Source: Thiodiazotropha sp040507225
Lineage (GTDB): Bacteria; Pseudomonadota; Gammaproteobacteria; Chromatiales; Chromatiaceae
Reading direction: 5' to 3'
Assembly (NCBI GenBank): GCA_040507225.1
Contig: JBEVVG010000001.1
Coordinates: 744,001-808,000, forward strand
Length of the DNA: 64,000 nucleotides
Below, one piece after another: positions 1 through 8,594 of the stretch (positions are counted from its first letter, which is position 1; each line of letters opens with the position of its first letter). Below the pieces are notes generated by a model, which saw nothing but the letters and a program-made list of their open reading frames with translations, searched no databases and was not told the DNA's origin. The position numbers and the translations under genes are program-made.

Positions 1-168
1 GCCTTGGAACGACTGGCAAAATATCATGAGCATGTCACAAAGGCTGTAAACCAGGCCCATACTTACTGCCTCAAGTTACCTGAAGGGGTTGCCAAGCGGA
101 AAAGAATCGCAAGGTTGGAAATGAAAATGCAGTCTGGTTCTTACGACCTGTTGACTGACAGAATATGA
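1..168 (+). CDS. 3' end of an unidentified gene (partial)
   Basis: The frame starting at base 1 stays open for 55 codons and ends in TGA at 166-168. The predicted peptide is rich in Lys, Arg and Glu and looks helical (for example LPEGVAKRKRIARLEMKMQ). The start lies outside the window. I do not recognise the family. Its last 28 bases overlap the 3' end of the short minus-strand frame that follows clpX, so at most one of the two 3' ends may be correct. Coding is inferred only from the open frame and sensible composition. Confidence 0.45.
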   Translation, partial: ALERLAKYHEHVTKAVNQAHTYCLKLPEGVAKRKRIARLEMKMQSGSYDLLTDRI

Positions 169-368
169 CCATGCTCGAACGAATTTGAGAATTTCATTAC
201 AAGCCATCTGAAATCAAGGTTCTTGACCTTCCACTGACGTATCCAATCAATGCGATCCGAATCAGGAGGTATCACAGAGCGAAACCAGAGTTCCCGGGTG
301 ATATGCAAGGCCACACGCGGAACCTGCGCTTCCTGCGCAGGTGTGATCAGTTCAGAGGTATCAGTCAA
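141..368 (-). CDS. small unknown protein at the end of the nifV operon
   Basis: A 75-codon frame whose TTG start overlaps the TGA of clpX (TTGA), the same coupling style as other genes here. The peptide has a Trp-rich middle (WIRQWKVKNLDFRWLVMKF) and no membrane segment or Cys motif. I cannot name a family. No clear ribosome binding site is present, so expression would rely on translational coupling to clpX. If real, it is the last gene of nifV-cysE-TPR-nifWZM-clpX. The overlap with the plus-strand gene fragment at 1-168 lowers confidence. Confidence 0.4.
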   Translation of the reverse strand: MTDTSELITPAQEAQVPRVALHITRELWFRSVIPPDSDRIDWIRQWKVKNLDFRWLVMKFSNSFEHGHILSVNRS

Positions 369-1651
369 GAGGAACTGTTTTGCATCAATCCGTGTTCTTT
401 ATCCTGCTGAGCAGTTTCCAACCGGATATCGATTTTGGAGTGGTCCATTACCTGCAATTCATCGATCAGGCACTCCTTCGCACCCTCGATGGAAGGCATG
501 TCGAACATCACCTTGCGCAACATCCCCTCCATGACCGCCCTCAGTCCCCGGGCTCCGGTACCCCGGGACATGGCCTGACGCGCAATCGCTGCCAGAGCTG
601 GTTCGGTGAACTCCAGGTTGACGCCTTCGAAGTCAAAAAGTCTCTGGTATTGACGGGTCAGTGCGTTGCGCGGTTGTGTGAGGATACTGACCAGTGCCTG
701 CTCATCAAGATCGTGCAGCGCGGTAATGACCGGAAAGCGCCCGACAAACTCCGGGATCAGACCGAAATGGCGCAGATCATCCGGTTGAACCTCTTCGAAG
801 AACTTCAATTGATCGTAGGCTTTGGAGGTATCGCTCAGGTCGACATGAAATCCAATACCGCCTTTGTCCTTGTTCATGCGCTTTTCCAACAAGCATTCCA
901 GACCGGCGAATGCGCCTCCGGCGATGAAAAGAATGTTACGGGTATTGAGCACCACATCACCGGGCTCCTTGCGACCCTTGGCATTGATTTTGACCTGGGT
1001 ACCTTCGACCAGTTTCAGCAGCGCCTGCTGCACACCTTCACCTGAGACATCCCGGGTCCCCTGTGACGATTCAGCGGTGCGCGCCAGTTTATCAATCTCA
1101 TCGATGTAAATAATGCCCCACTCAGCGAGTTCCCGGTTTCCGTCGGCGCTGTCGAGCAATCTGACTATGATACTTTCCACATCCTCGCCGACGTAGCCCG
1201 CCTGGGTCAAAGTGGTGGCATCGGCGATCACGAACGGCACACCTACGATTTTCGCCAGGGTACTGGCCAGCAGAGTCTTGCCGGTTCCCGAGGGCCCCAG
1301 CAGGAGGATGTTCGACTTCTCGATCTCCACATCGGCTTCGTTGGCGGTCATGTGCAGATCCTTGCCTTCCATGTTCAACCGCTTGTAATGGTTGTACACC
1401 GCGACCGCAAGGGTTTCCTTGGCCAGTTCCTGACCAATTACATAGCGATCAAGCTCATCCTTCAGTTGTTTGGGCTTCAGCATGTTTTGAAAAGGCTTGA
1501 TCGCGGTACGGCGACGGCCCCAGCTGGCAACGACCTGTGAAGCCAGGCGGACGCATTCTTCGCAGATATGACCGTCGATACCGGCGATCAGGGGGTTGTC
1601 CGGCCCTTGCTCTTCAGCACAGAATGAGCAGTGTTTCTTATGATCGCTCAA
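365..1651 (-). CDS. clpX: ClpX-type AAA+ unfoldase (nif-linked copy)
   Basis: 428 residues, the normal ClpX length. An N-terminal zinc-binding domain (CSFC near residue 8 and CEEC near residue 31) is followed by a Walker A motif (GPSGTGKT), a Walker B motif (IIYIDEIDKLA), a sensor region and an arginine-finger region (GLIPEFVGRFP). ClpX unfolds substrates for ClpP. A second, nif-linked clpX next to nifM is known from Azotobacter vinelandii, where it is thought to act on nitrogenase-related proteins. Start is TTG at 1651, chosen because GGGAGGA lies about 8 bases upstream. It follows nifM by 17 bases in one operon. The housekeeping clpX is presumably elsewhere. Confidence 0.93.
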   Translation of the reverse strand: MSDHKKHCSFCAEEQGPDNPLIAGIDGHICEECVRLASQVVASWGRRRTAIKPFQNMLKPKQLKDELDRYVIGQELAKETLAVAVYNHYKRLNMEGKDLHMTANEADVEIEKSNILLLGPSGTGKTLLASTLAKIVGVPFVIADATTLTQAGYVGEDVESIIVRLLDSADGNRELAEWGIIYIDEIDKLARTAESSQGTRDVSGEGVQQALLKLVEGTQVKINAKGRKEPGDVVLNTRNILFIAGGAFAGLECLLEKRMNKDKGGIGFHVDLSDTSKAYDQLKFFEEVQPDDLRHFGLIPEFVGRFPVITALHDLDEQALVSILTQPRNALTRQYQRLFDFEGVNLEFTEPALAAIARQAMSRGTGARGLRAVMEGMLRKVMFDMPSIEGAKECLIDELQVMDHSKIDIRLETAQQDKEHGLMQNSSS

Positions 1652-1668
1652 TGTTCGCTTCCTCCCGA

Positions 1669-2538
1669 TCAGCCTTGCTGCACTTTTTGCAGGCTCGTGA
1701 GCCAGGACTTTTGACAGTTGCGGCGTTGGCGCTCCTGGAGAATTTCAAGAATCTTGTCGCGTGCCTTTGAAAGAGGAACCCGTTTCGCGGATTTGATCTT
1801 CTCGCAGTAAAGGATGTGAAAACCCATATCGGATTCAATGATCGGGCTGATTTCACCCGCCTGCATTTTGAAAAGGGCGCTGTCGAGGGATTCGTAGAGC
1901 TGTCCGCGGGCGACTTCCCCCAACTTGCCCCCCTCCATCGCGCTCGGGCACTCTGAATAACGCTTGGCGAACTGATCGAACCGATTCACCCGCCCGCCGA
2001 GTTTATCGACGACTTCCTGCATCCGTTGCAGTGCTGCATCCGGCATGTTTTCAGGGTAGTCAGGGTTGACTGTGATAAGAATATGTCGAACCGTGCGCAA
2101 CTCAGGCATCTGGAAACGCTCATGATGCATTTCATAGAACAGATGGACATCAAGATCGTTGACCTGCGCACTTTTCGCGGCAACTTTTTGCATCACCGCA
2201 TCGAAAACCAGTTCCCGCTGTAGCGCGGATTTAAGCCCCTCTTCGTCGAGACCGTTGTTTTCCAGATCGCGAAGATATTCGTCGCGGCTGGGATAGCGGG
2301 AGGCCACCTCCTGCAACGAGGCATCCAGTTGCGCCTCAGAGATGATCAGGTTTTCAGCTTCAGGTGACTGAATAACCAGGCATTCCAGATCATAGCTTTT
2401 GGCAGCGCTACGGGTTACCTGGTCATGCTCATGAGGATCCAGCTGGGTCAGATTTTTTTTGAAACGACTCAGTGCATTGCGCAGCATATGGTAGCTGAAT
2501 ACAGGAGAAATTTCAGTTTGTTCGACTGCCAAGTTCAT
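1669..2538 (-). CDS. nifM: NifM, parvulin-type peptidyl-prolyl isomerase for Fe protein maturation
   Basis: 289 residues. The N-terminal helical part is followed by a PpiC/parvulin domain from about residue 130 (RTVRHILITVNPDYPEN, then CPSAMEGGKLGEVARGQL and a C-terminal GFHILYCEKI). NifM is needed for an active NifH dimer in Azotobacter and Klebsiella. The ATG overlaps the nifZ stop (ATGA), so it is translationally coupled. Order nifW-nifZ-nifM-clpX matches Azotobacter. Confidence 0.93.
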   Translation of the reverse strand: MNLAVEQTEISPVFSYHMLRNALSRFKKNLTQLDPHEHDQVTRSAAKSYDLECLVIQSPEAENLIISEAQLDASLQEVASRYPSRDEYLRDLENNGLDEEGLKSALQRELVFDAVMQKVAAKSAQVNDLDVHLFYEMHHERFQMPELRTVRHILITVNPDYPENMPDAALQRMQEVVDKLGGRVNRFDQFAKRYSECPSAMEGGKLGEVARGQLYESLDSALFKMQAGEISPIIESDMGFHILYCEKIKSAKRVPLSKARDKILEILQERQRRNCQKSWLTSLQKVQQG

Positions 2539-2993
2539 GCCTCCACCTCATCTTCAGGATTGAGGAAATCCAGTGCGCTTTCCGGAACCATGAGGGTTCG
2601 GCCATGAAACCTCACGTGATAGGCAGGACCTCCCGGATGATCCCGCAGTGTTTTTTCAATCTCGCCTTCATCTCCCGGGGCGGCGATCACATCACCCTGG
2701 ATACCCAGAGAAATCTTTGGTGTAACTTTGTCACGAAAGTCGAACCGGGTCGGGATCCATGGATCGGTTTCGAGTTGCAACTCCTGCTCACGACAGCCGA
2801 CACGCATGTTCGCATCGAGAAAATCCACAGAGTAGATCAGCTGATCCTGGAGAAACGTGCCGACATCTCGGATATAACCCACACTGCCACGCCGCACCAG
2901 AAGCCTACCGGTTGGTTCACCGGGGTAGGTGCCATCGTTACGCAGGTTGCGGACTACCCGAACCGCCTGGCCGTATTCATATTTCGGACGCAA
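2535..2993 (-). CDS. nifZ: NifZ, P-cluster assembly protein
   Basis: 152 residues with the NifZ signature near the N-terminus (GQAVRVVRNLRNDGTYPGE, then LVRRGSVGYIRDVGTFLQ and IYSVDFL). A second NifZ-like block follows (GDEGEI ... GGPAYHVRFHGRTLMVPESAL). NifZ assists formation of the second P-cluster in the MoFe protein. The start is TTG at 2993, with AGGTAAAG upstream; no in-frame ATG fits as well. It overlaps the end of nifW by 17 bases and the start of nifM by 4. A much shorter NifZ-like gene is present at 8642-8911. Confidence 0.92.
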   Translation of the reverse strand: MRPKYEYGQAVRVVRNLRNDGTYPGEPTGRLLVRRGSVGYIRDVGTFLQDQLIYSVDFLDANMRVGCREQELQLETDPWIPTRFDFRDKVTPKISLGIQGDVIAAPGDEGEIEKTLRDHPGGPAYHVRFHGRTLMVPESALDFLNPEDEVEA

Positions 2994-3324
2994 GATTCTT
3001 TACCTGTTGACTCAAATCCATCAACGGTATCTGCACAGATACCGGTTCATTCATCTTGAAGACCTTAAAAACCTTTTCAGTCAATGCATCTGAAGTTACA
3101 AAGTCGGCATAGGCGCTGCTCAGCATACCGGCATAAACCGCGAATTTTTCATCATCCTCTTCAGGCATGCTTTCAACTTCAGCCAAGTAGTCGTGAAAGC
3201 GCTGCAGGATATGCAGGCGGTTAACGTGCACGATCGATGCATCGTAGGCGATACCGAAGTATTCCAGAAAATCCTCGGCACTGCTGAGTTCTTCCAAATC
3301 CAAATCAAATTCACTTTCGCTCAT
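2977..3324 (-). CDS. nifW: NifW, nitrogenase-stabilising/protective protein
   Basis: 115 residues with the typical NifW start (LEELSSAEDFLEYFGIAYD) and conserved VNRLHILQRFHDYL. NifW associates with the MoFe protein and is linked to its maturation and oxygen protection. An AGGAG lies 9 bases before the ATG. It follows the TPR-like gene by 23 bases and overlaps nifZ, consistent with one operon. Confidence 0.93.
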   Translation of the reverse strand: MSESEFDLDLEELSSAEDFLEYFGIAYDASIVHVNRLHILQRFHDYLAEVESMPEEDDEKFAVYAGMLSSAYADFVTSDALTEKVFKVFKMNEPVSVQIPLMDLSQQVKNLASEI

Positions 3325-3347
3325 CGTGATGTGCTCCTGTTTAGGTA

Positions 3348-3872
3348 TTAGGCCATTGCGCTGTCAGTCGTGTCGGACAGGGCTTTACGAACAACTTCCA
3401 AAAGTGCTTCGGCTCCCAGACGATCCTTGGAATCGAGTTCCGCCACTTTTTCCAGTCGTTGCAAAGCCGATTCGTAGTCACCGAGTCTGAGTTCGAGGTA
3501 ACCGGCGCCCTTGAGCGCCAGCATGTAAAAGCGGATCAGCGTCATGGAGATCATAACGCCATTGCCGAGCCGACCTTCGGTCAACTCACGCCAGTCGAGA
3601 GGTAAATCCAATCGTTGAGCCATGACAACCAAAACCCGCTCCGCAACAATCAGTGCATCGCGCAAACGGTGCTGATAATAGTAGTACCGGTATAGTGCAA
3701 CCAGCACCATGGGATGTTTTGGCTCGAGAAAATAGGCCCGCAACAACGCCATTTCGGACTCATCGTCACCATAGGTCGCAGCAGCCTGATCCAGACATTT
3801 TTTTACCTCTGAATTGAGAGCCTCGTTGAAGTAAAGGTCTTCACTGTCAAAATCGAGCAGGTCAAGTGTCAT
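3348..3872 (-). CDS. TPR-like helical protein of the nif cluster (copy 1)
   Basis: 174 residues, almost entirely helical, with alternating small and large residues typical of TPR-type pairs (ALYRYYYYQHRLRDALIVAE; AGYLELRLGDYESALQRLEK). The ATG overlaps the cysE stop (ATGA). It resembles the protein at 12005-12526 over most of its length: both have an N-terminal helix pair, a central DW-E motif (DWRELTEGR / DWESLEEET), then an FYMLALKGAGYLELRLGDYE / LYLYSLKALTFIRLRQDRAE repeat and a D-KDRLGAEALLEV / DPNDQVGADVLRDL ending. The two are probably paralogues. Molecular role unknown; location suggests a nitrogenase assembly accessory. Confidence 0.82.
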   Translation of the reverse strand: MTLDLLDFDSEDLYFNEALNSEVKKCLDQAAATYGDDESEMALLRAYFLEPKHPMVLVALYRYYYYQHRLRDALIVAERVLVVMAQRLDLPLDWRELTEGRLGNGVMISMTLIRFYMLALKGAGYLELRLGDYESALQRLEKVAELDSKDRLGAEALLEVVRKALSDTTDSAMA

Positions 3873-4663
3873 TGTGTTGGCTCCTTTAACACCACTTCGT
3901 TACCGTGCTCACACACCTTTTGTGCATCGCATTCACGGCATTCATCCTGAGGTTTTTCCCCTCCGGGCAAGCAACCGTAGACACCGACCTCATGTTCCAA
4001 AAGGCGAATACGCTCCAGCAGACAGCTGATTGCATCGGCCACGGGATCGGGTATCAGATGGTGATTCAGGTCGATGCCCTCAGCATTCTCGGGACGGCTG
4101 GAGCGAACGATTTTACCGGGTATTCCGACCACGGTTTTTCCCGCGGGTACCGGCGAAACCACCACCGAATTGGCGCCGACCCGGGCCTTGTCGCCAATCG
4201 TGATCGGTCCCAGTATTTTTGCACCGGCGCCCACCACCACCTGATTGCCCAGCGTGGGGTGACGTTTGCCTTTACTCCAGGAAACGCCACCCAATGTCAC
4301 ACCATGATAAATCGTGACGTCATTACCCACTTCGGCGGTTTCTCCGATCACCACTCCTGCGCCGTGATCGATGAAAAACCGGTTGCCGATCGTGGCCCCG
4401 GGGTGAATATCGATACTGGTCCAGATCCGGGCGATATAGGATATGAAGCGTGGAAAGTAGCGCCATCCCCTGCGCCACATCCTGTTCGCGATGCGATAAA
4501 GCAATACCGCATGAACGCCAGGATAGGTGGTCATGATTTCGAATCGTGTCCGGGCGGCCGGGTCACGCGCAAATACGCAACCGATGTCGTCCCGCATCTC
4601 CCGCCAGACGGAGCGCTTTTTATCCTCGCAAGCCTGTTCCTCTACACAGAGTTCAGAGTTCAT
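3869..4663 (-). CDS. cysE: serine O-acetyltransferase (nif-linked CysE)
   Basis: 264 residues. An N-terminal helical part (DPAARTRFEIMTTYPGVHAV) leads into left-handed beta-helix hexapeptide repeats (IHPGATIGNRFFIDHGAGVVIGE, with the catalytic His in DHG, and GVTLGGVSWSKGKRHPTLG). It makes O-acetylserine for cysteine synthesis, boosting sulfur supply for NifS. A nif-specific cysE1 next to nifV is known in Azotobacter. The C-terminal 40 residues carry extra cysteines (DECRECDAQKVC) beyond the usual end, perhaps metal-binding. The start overlaps the nifV stop (TAATG). Confidence 0.93.
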   Translation of the reverse strand: MNSELCVEEQACEDKKRSVWREMRDDIGCVFARDPAARTRFEIMTTYPGVHAVLLYRIANRMWRRGWRYFPRFISYIARIWTSIDIHPGATIGNRFFIDHGAGVVIGETAEVGNDVTIYHGVTLGGVSWSKGKRHPTLGNQVVVGAGAKILGPITIGDKARVGANSVVVSPVPAGKTVVGIPGKIVRSSRPENAEGIDLNHHLIPDPVADAISCLLERIRLLEHEVGVYGCLPGGEKPQDECRECDAQKVCEHGNEVVLKEPTQ

Positions 4664-5817
4664 TACGATGCCACCCTGTCCATGGTTACCTCATTGATGG
4701 TCAGATAGAAACGACGCAGGTCCTGAACCGCCGGTGGACGTTTGAACTTGACCGCGTGCTGCCGAACCTGCAGCAACAGGGAAGCTGCCTGTTCCATGGT
4801 CAGTGACAGGCCCATATCGGCATATGCCTGGATCACGGCGTGGCTTCCTGAATGTTTACCGAGCACGAACTGGTGCTCGCGTCCCATCTCTGCGGGATCC
4901 ACACCCTGATAGTTGAGCCGGTCTTTCATCAGGCCATCCACATGGATCCCCGCCTCATGAGTGAAGACTCCGGTACCAACCAGACTTTTCTGCCAGCCGA
5001 CCAGTCGGCCTGAGGCCTTCTCCACAAGCTGCGAAAGCACCTGATAGCCGGTCATGTCAATATCGTTCGCATGATTGAAAAAGCGCCGCAGGCCCATGAC
5101 GATCTCCTCCAGAGGTGCGTTACCAGCCCGTTCGCCCAACCCATGTACGGTCGTATTGACGTGCGTCGCACCGGCTCTCACCGCCGCCAGGGTATTGGCC
5201 GTTGCCAGCCCCAGGTCATCATGGGCATGCATTTCAATCTGCATGTCGGTCATGGCTCTCAGGTCCCCGATGGTCTGGTAAACCTGAAACGGTTCCATGA
5301 TGCCCACGGTGTCGGCAAACCGGAAACGTTGTGCGCCCGCTCGTTCAGCCGTTTCTATCACCTTCCAGAGGAATTCAGGATCAGCCCTCGAGGCGTCTTC
5401 TCCCCCGATGCAGACGTTGAGTCCCAATTCATGGGCCTCCGCAACATGCGGTTCGATCTGCTCCAACACCCAGTCACGGTCACGACCCAGCTTATTGCGG
5501 ATCTGTTGATCGGATACCGGCATGGACAGGTCGATCCAATCCACATTGAGGCCGCGGCAGGATGCAATATCTTGCCGGTGCATGCGACACCAGACCATTA
5601 GTTTTGCCTGCTTAACATCCTCGCTCACGGCACGGATCGACTCACGTTCCTCTTCACCCATGGCGGGGATGCCAATTTCCAGCTCCGGGACACCTAACTC
5701 ATCGAGAGCGCGGGCAATGGCGCGTTTCTCATCCAGCGAAAACGACACCCCGGCGGACTGCTCGCCGTCCCGCAGGGTAGTATCGTTGATCGTAGCGTTG
5801 ATGGTCTCTTGCGACAT
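4663..5817 (-). CDS. nifV: NifV, homocitrate synthase
   Basis: 384 residues from the ATG at 5817, which is preceded by a strong AAGGAGATCACT; a longer frame to 5856 would run through the sigma-54 promoter and is rejected. DRE-TIM family motifs are visible: INDTTLRDGEQSAGVSFS at the N-terminus, HAHDDLGLATANTL and the GERAGNAPLEEIV region. It condenses acetyl-CoA with 2-oxoglutarate to give (R)-homocitrate, the organic ligand of FeMo-co. First gene of the operon nifV-cysE-TPR-nifW-nifZ-nifM-clpX. Confidence 0.96.
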   Translation of the reverse strand: MSQETINATINDTTLRDGEQSAGVSFSLDEKRAIARALDELGVPELEIGIPAMGEEERESIRAVSEDVKQAKLMVWCRMHRQDIASCRGLNVDWIDLSMPVSDQQIRNKLGRDRDWVLEQIEPHVAEAHELGLNVCIGGEDASRADPEFLWKVIETAERAGAQRFRFADTVGIMEPFQVYQTIGDLRAMTDMQIEMHAHDDLGLATANTLAAVRAGATHVNTTVHGLGERAGNAPLEEIVMGLRRFFNHANDIDMTGYQVLSQLVEKASGRLVGWQKSLVGTGVFTHEAGIHVDGLMKDRLNYQGVDPAEMGREHQFVLGKHSGSHAVIQAYADMGLSLTMEQAASLLLQVRQHAVKFKRPPAVQDLRRFYLTINEVTMDRVAS

Positions 5818-5845
5818 AGTGATCTCCTTGTATAAAAGACTATTT

Positions 5846-5860
5846 GCAATCACCATGCCA
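5846..5860 (-). promoter_or_regulatory. sigma-54 (-24/-12) promoter of nifV
   Basis: On the minus strand reads TGGCAT-N5-TTGC, close to the TGGCAC-N5-TTGC consensus with correct spacing, 29 bases before the nifV start codon. A NifA activator site lies about 75 bases upstream. Confidence 0.85.
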
Positions 5861-5932
5861 GTCGTGATTTTATATTATTATCAACAAGTTAATGAATATT
5901 GCCGCGTTCCATGCCCGACATGCCAACAGATT

Positions 5933-5948
5933 TGTCGGATACCCTACA
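5933..5948. promoter_or_regulatory. NifA upstream activator site (TGT-N10-ACA) of nifV
   Basis: Palindromic TGT-N10-ACA, centred about 105 bases upstream of the predicted nifV transcription start. Its ACA end abuts the T-run of the nifS terminator, so the two signals are packed together. Confidence 0.75.
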
Positions 5949-5975
5949 AAAAAAACCGCGGCATCATGCCGCGGT
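5948..5975 (-). terminator. Rho-independent terminator after nifS
   Basis: A 9-bp GC-rich stem (5955-5963 with 5967-5975, loop of 3) followed on the minus strand by eight T residues. It ends the iscA-nifU-nifS transcript 28 bases past the nifS stop and isolates nifV under its own promoter. Confidence 0.9.
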
Positions 5976-6002
5976 ACCAAGCGAGAATACGAATGCGTGG
6001 GA

Positions 6003-7214
6003 TTATGCGTAGGACGGCGCGAATGCCTTTTCAGGTTCTTCCACCGGTCCATTCTCACCCCAGTAGGGAGACAGTTTCCGCAATTGCGCCACGATCGGAG
6101 GCACGGCTTCGATTACCTTCTCGATCTCGTCCATGGTGTTGTAGCGGGACAGGGAGAATCTAACCGACCCGTGAGCGGCAGTGAACGGTATGTCCATGGC
6201 CCGCATCACATGCGAGGGTTCCAGAGAACCGGAAGTACAGGCCGAACCACTCGATGCCGCAATGCCCATCTTGTTCAACAGCAGCAGTATCGCTTCGCCT
6301 TCAATATATTCGAACGCGATATTGCAGGTATTGGGCAGTCGGTTGTTCGGGTCTCCGGTAACGAAGCAGTGACTGACGCTCTCCAGGATGCCCTGTTCCA
6401 GACGATCGCGCATGGCTTTTACGAAACTCTTTTCGTAGTCCATGGATTCAGCCGCCATTTCACAGGCTTTGCCCAGAGCCACGATGGACGCCGCATTTTC
6501 CGTACCGGCGCGACGACCGCGCTCCTGGTGACCTCCTCTCAGCAGTGGGCGGAAACGCACGCCGCGGCGCAGGTAGAGGACACCGATACCTTTGGGTGCA
6601 TGCAGCTTGTGTCCGGACAGGGACAGCATGTCAATGTTTGTTTCCTTGAGATCAATCGGCAGTTTTCCCACCGCCTGCACCGCGTCTGTATGAAACAGCA
6701 CACCCGCGGAACGGGCCATCTCCGCCATCTCTTCAACAGGAAACAGCGTGCCGCTTTCATTGTTCGCCCACATTACGGAAACAATTGCGACATTGTCAGA
6801 GAGCAGCCGGTAGTACTCGTTGATATCAAGACGGCCCTTCTTATCCACTTTCAGATAGTGAACTGTGTAACCTTCCTTCTCGAGATACTCACACAGAGTC
6901 AGTATCGCCGGGTGTTCCACTACTGTGGTGATGATTTCCTTGCGTTCCGGTTGAGCCTTGAGTGCCGAGAGAATCGCAGTTGAGTCCGACTCAGTGCCAC
7001 AGGAGGTGAATATAATCTCCGAATCATGCTCGGCGCCAAGCAGTTTTTGAACCTGCTGGCGGGCTTTTTTCAAAGCACGACCCACCTTGTCGCCAAACTG
7101 GTGCAACGACGAGGGATTGCCAAATTGTTCGGTGAAATACGGCAGCATGGCTTCCACCACCGCAGGATCGACCATGGTGGTCGCATTATTGTCCAGATAG
7201 ATACCATCAGCCAT
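6003..7214 (-). CDS. nifS: NifS, cysteine desulfurase
   Basis: 403 residues from ATG 7214, with AGGAGG 7 bases upstream inside the end of nifU. PLP-dependent class V aminotransferase: IYLDNNATTMVDP at the N-terminus, the PLP lysine in SLSGHKLHAPKG, and the active-site cysteine loop SSGSACTSGSLEPSHVM. It supplies sulfide from cysteine for Fe-S assembly on NifU. Two bases separate it from nifU, and it is the last gene before a strong terminator. The nifS-specific context (NifU partner, sigma-54 promoter) distinguishes it from IscS. Confidence 0.96.
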   Translation of the reverse strand: MADGIYLDNNATTMVDPAVVEAMLPYFTEQFGNPSSLHQFGDKVGRALKKARQQVQKLLGAEHDSEIIFTSCGTESDSTAILSALKAQPERKEIITTVVEHPAILTLCEYLEKEGYTVHYLKVDKKGRLDINEYYRLLSDNVAIVSVMWANNESGTLFPVEEMAEMARSAGVLFHTDAVQAVGKLPIDLKETNIDMLSLSGHKLHAPKGIGVLYLRRGVRFRPLLRGGHQERGRRAGTENAASIVALGKACEMAAESMDYEKSFVKAMRDRLEQGILESVSHCFVTGDPNNRLPNTCNIAFEYIEGEAILLLLNKMGIAASSGSACTSGSLEPSHVMRAMDIPFTAAHGSVRFSLSRYNTMDEIEKVIEAVPPIVAQLRKLSPYWGENGPVEEPEKAFAPSYA

Positions 7215-7216
7215 GA

Positions 7217-8107
7217 TCAACCTCCTACGGAAGCCCGACGGGCCAGTTCTTCAGCGGGAAGAACCTGAATGAATTCGCCCAGACCTTCCGCAAGATGCTG
7301 CTGAATACCACCCAGAGTGGTCGCGGCCATCTGACAGCCGGAGCAGGCGCCCATCATCTTGACATAGATATACTTGCCGTCGACTTCCACCAGCTCCACA
7401 TCACCATGATCCCGCTGCAGATTCGGGCGGATATCTTCAAGTAGTTCCTCGATGCGTTTCATTCGTTGCAGATTTGTCAGACCCGACTTGGGTTTCTTTA
7501 TTTCATTGGGCACCGCATTGGGATCAAAGCTCTCACCCTGCTCCGCCAGAACCATGGTCAGAATCTCTTCGATACCTTCGTGGCAGGCAGAACAACCGCC
7601 GCCAGCCTTGGTGTAGTTGGTCACCTCTTCCACGGTACGCAAGCCATTGGCCCGTACGGTCTCTTCAATCATTACTGCATCGACCGCGAAGCATTTGCAG
7701 ATCAGCGCGCCTTCTTCATGGTCGTCCTTCCACTCCTCGCCACGGTAGTTTGCGACCGCGGCCTGCAGAGCTTCCCGCCCCATCACGGAACAGTGCATCT
7801 TCTCCGGAGGCAATCCGTCGAGAAAGTCGGCAATATCCTGATTGCTGACATTCAGGGCATCGTCCAGATTCATACCTTTGATGATCTCGGTGAGTGCCGA
7901 ACTCGAAGCAATCGCGGATCCACAGCCAAAGGTCTGGAACCCTGCATCCAGAATGGTCTCAGTATCCGGGTCAACCTTGAGGGTCAGTCGCAGTGCGTCA
8001 CCACAGGAAAGGGAACCCACATCTCCGGTGGCGTTGGCTCCCTCAACCGCGCCGGCATTGCGGGGGTTAAAGAAATGTTCCTGAACTTTTTCGGAATAGT
8101 CCCACAT
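7217..8107 (-). CDS. nifU: NifU, Fe-S cluster assembly scaffold
   Basis: 296 residues with the complete three-part NifU layout: an IscU-like N-terminal scaffold (GDVGSLSCGDALRL, FQTFGCGSAIASSS, KMHCSVMG), a central BFD-like [2Fe-2S] domain (CKCFAVD ... GGGCSACHEGIE) and a C-terminal Nfu domain with CSGCQ. It builds [4Fe-4S] clusters from NifS sulfur for the nitrogenase proteins. It lies between iscA and nifS in one operon under the sigma-54 promoter at 8500-8514. Confidence 0.97.
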   Translation of the reverse strand: MWDYSEKVQEHFFNPRNAGAVEGANATGDVGSLSCGDALRLTLKVDPDTETILDAGFQTFGCGSAIASSSALTEIIKGMNLDDALNVSNQDIADFLDGLPPEKMHCSVMGREALQAAVANYRGEEWKDDHEEGALICKCFAVDAVMIEETVRANGLRTVEEVTNYTKAGGGCSACHEGIEEILTMVLAEQGESFDPNAVPNEIKKPKSGLTNLQRMKRIEELLEDIRPNLQRDHGDVELVEVDGKYIYVKMMGACSGCQMAATTLGGIQQHLAEGLGEFIQVLPAEELARRASVGG

Positions 8108-8125
8108 GTCTTTACTCCTGTCAGA

Positions 8126-8449
8126 TTAGGCGGAAAAGGAATTGCCGCAACCACAGCTCGCCGTTGCGTTTGGATTTTCAAATTTGAAGCCACTGCCATC
8201 CATGCTGTCGAGGAAATCGACGGTCACACCCTTGAGCATCGGTGCGCTGTAGGGGTCGACGAAAACTTTGATCTCGTCAATCTCGATCACGGTGTCATCA
8301 GGTTTGGCCGTCTCTTCCAGCGCCAGGCCGTACTGCATTCCGGAACAGCCACCGCCGGTGACGGATATCCGCAGACCGGCAACCGGGGTTTCAGATCCTT
8401 TGATGAATCGGCTGATGGCCTTTTGTGCATTCTGTGTGATTGTGAGCAT
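8126..8449 (-). CDS. nif-linked A-type Fe-S carrier (IscA/NifIscA)
   Basis: 107 residues from ATG 8449, preceded by GGAGAAACGACC; a longer frame to 8524 runs through the promoter and is rejected. HesB/IscA fold with the three conserved cysteines (GGGCSG and a C-terminal CGCG). A-type carriers accept or hold iron or Fe-S clusters. As first gene of iscA-nifU-nifS it matches the Azotobacter NifIscA arrangement. Confidence 0.93.
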   Translation of the reverse strand: MLTITQNAQKAISRFIKGSETPVAGLRISVTGGGCSGMQYGLALEETAKPDDTVIEIDEIKVFVDPYSAPMLKGVTVDFLDSMDGSGFKFENPNATASCGCGNSFSA

Positions 8450-8499
8450 GGTCGTTTCTCCGTGGCAAGTCTCTTGCATTCTAGGTTTACACAGAGGTT

Positions 8500-8514
8500 G
8501 CAAAGCCTGTGCCA
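8500..8514 (-). promoter_or_regulatory. sigma-54 promoter of iscA-nifU-nifS
   Basis: Minus-strand TGGCAC-N5-TTGC, an exact match to the consensus, 51 bases before the iscA start codon. Confidence 0.92.
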
Positions 8515-8578
8515 CAGATCCCAAATATTTCTTACTTATTGATTTTATTGGGATTTAGTGTCTGAGAGGATAATTTGC

Positions 8579-8594
8579 TGTTGTAACCGCGACA
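8579..8594. promoter_or_regulatory. NifA activator site between iscA and the short nifZ-like gene
   Basis: TGT-N10-ACA centred about 97 bases upstream of the predicted iscA transcription start. It also lies 48 bases before the divergent nifZ-like gene, which has no convincing sigma-54 site of its own (best is TGGTAC-N5-CTGA at 8612-8626). Confidence 0.75.
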
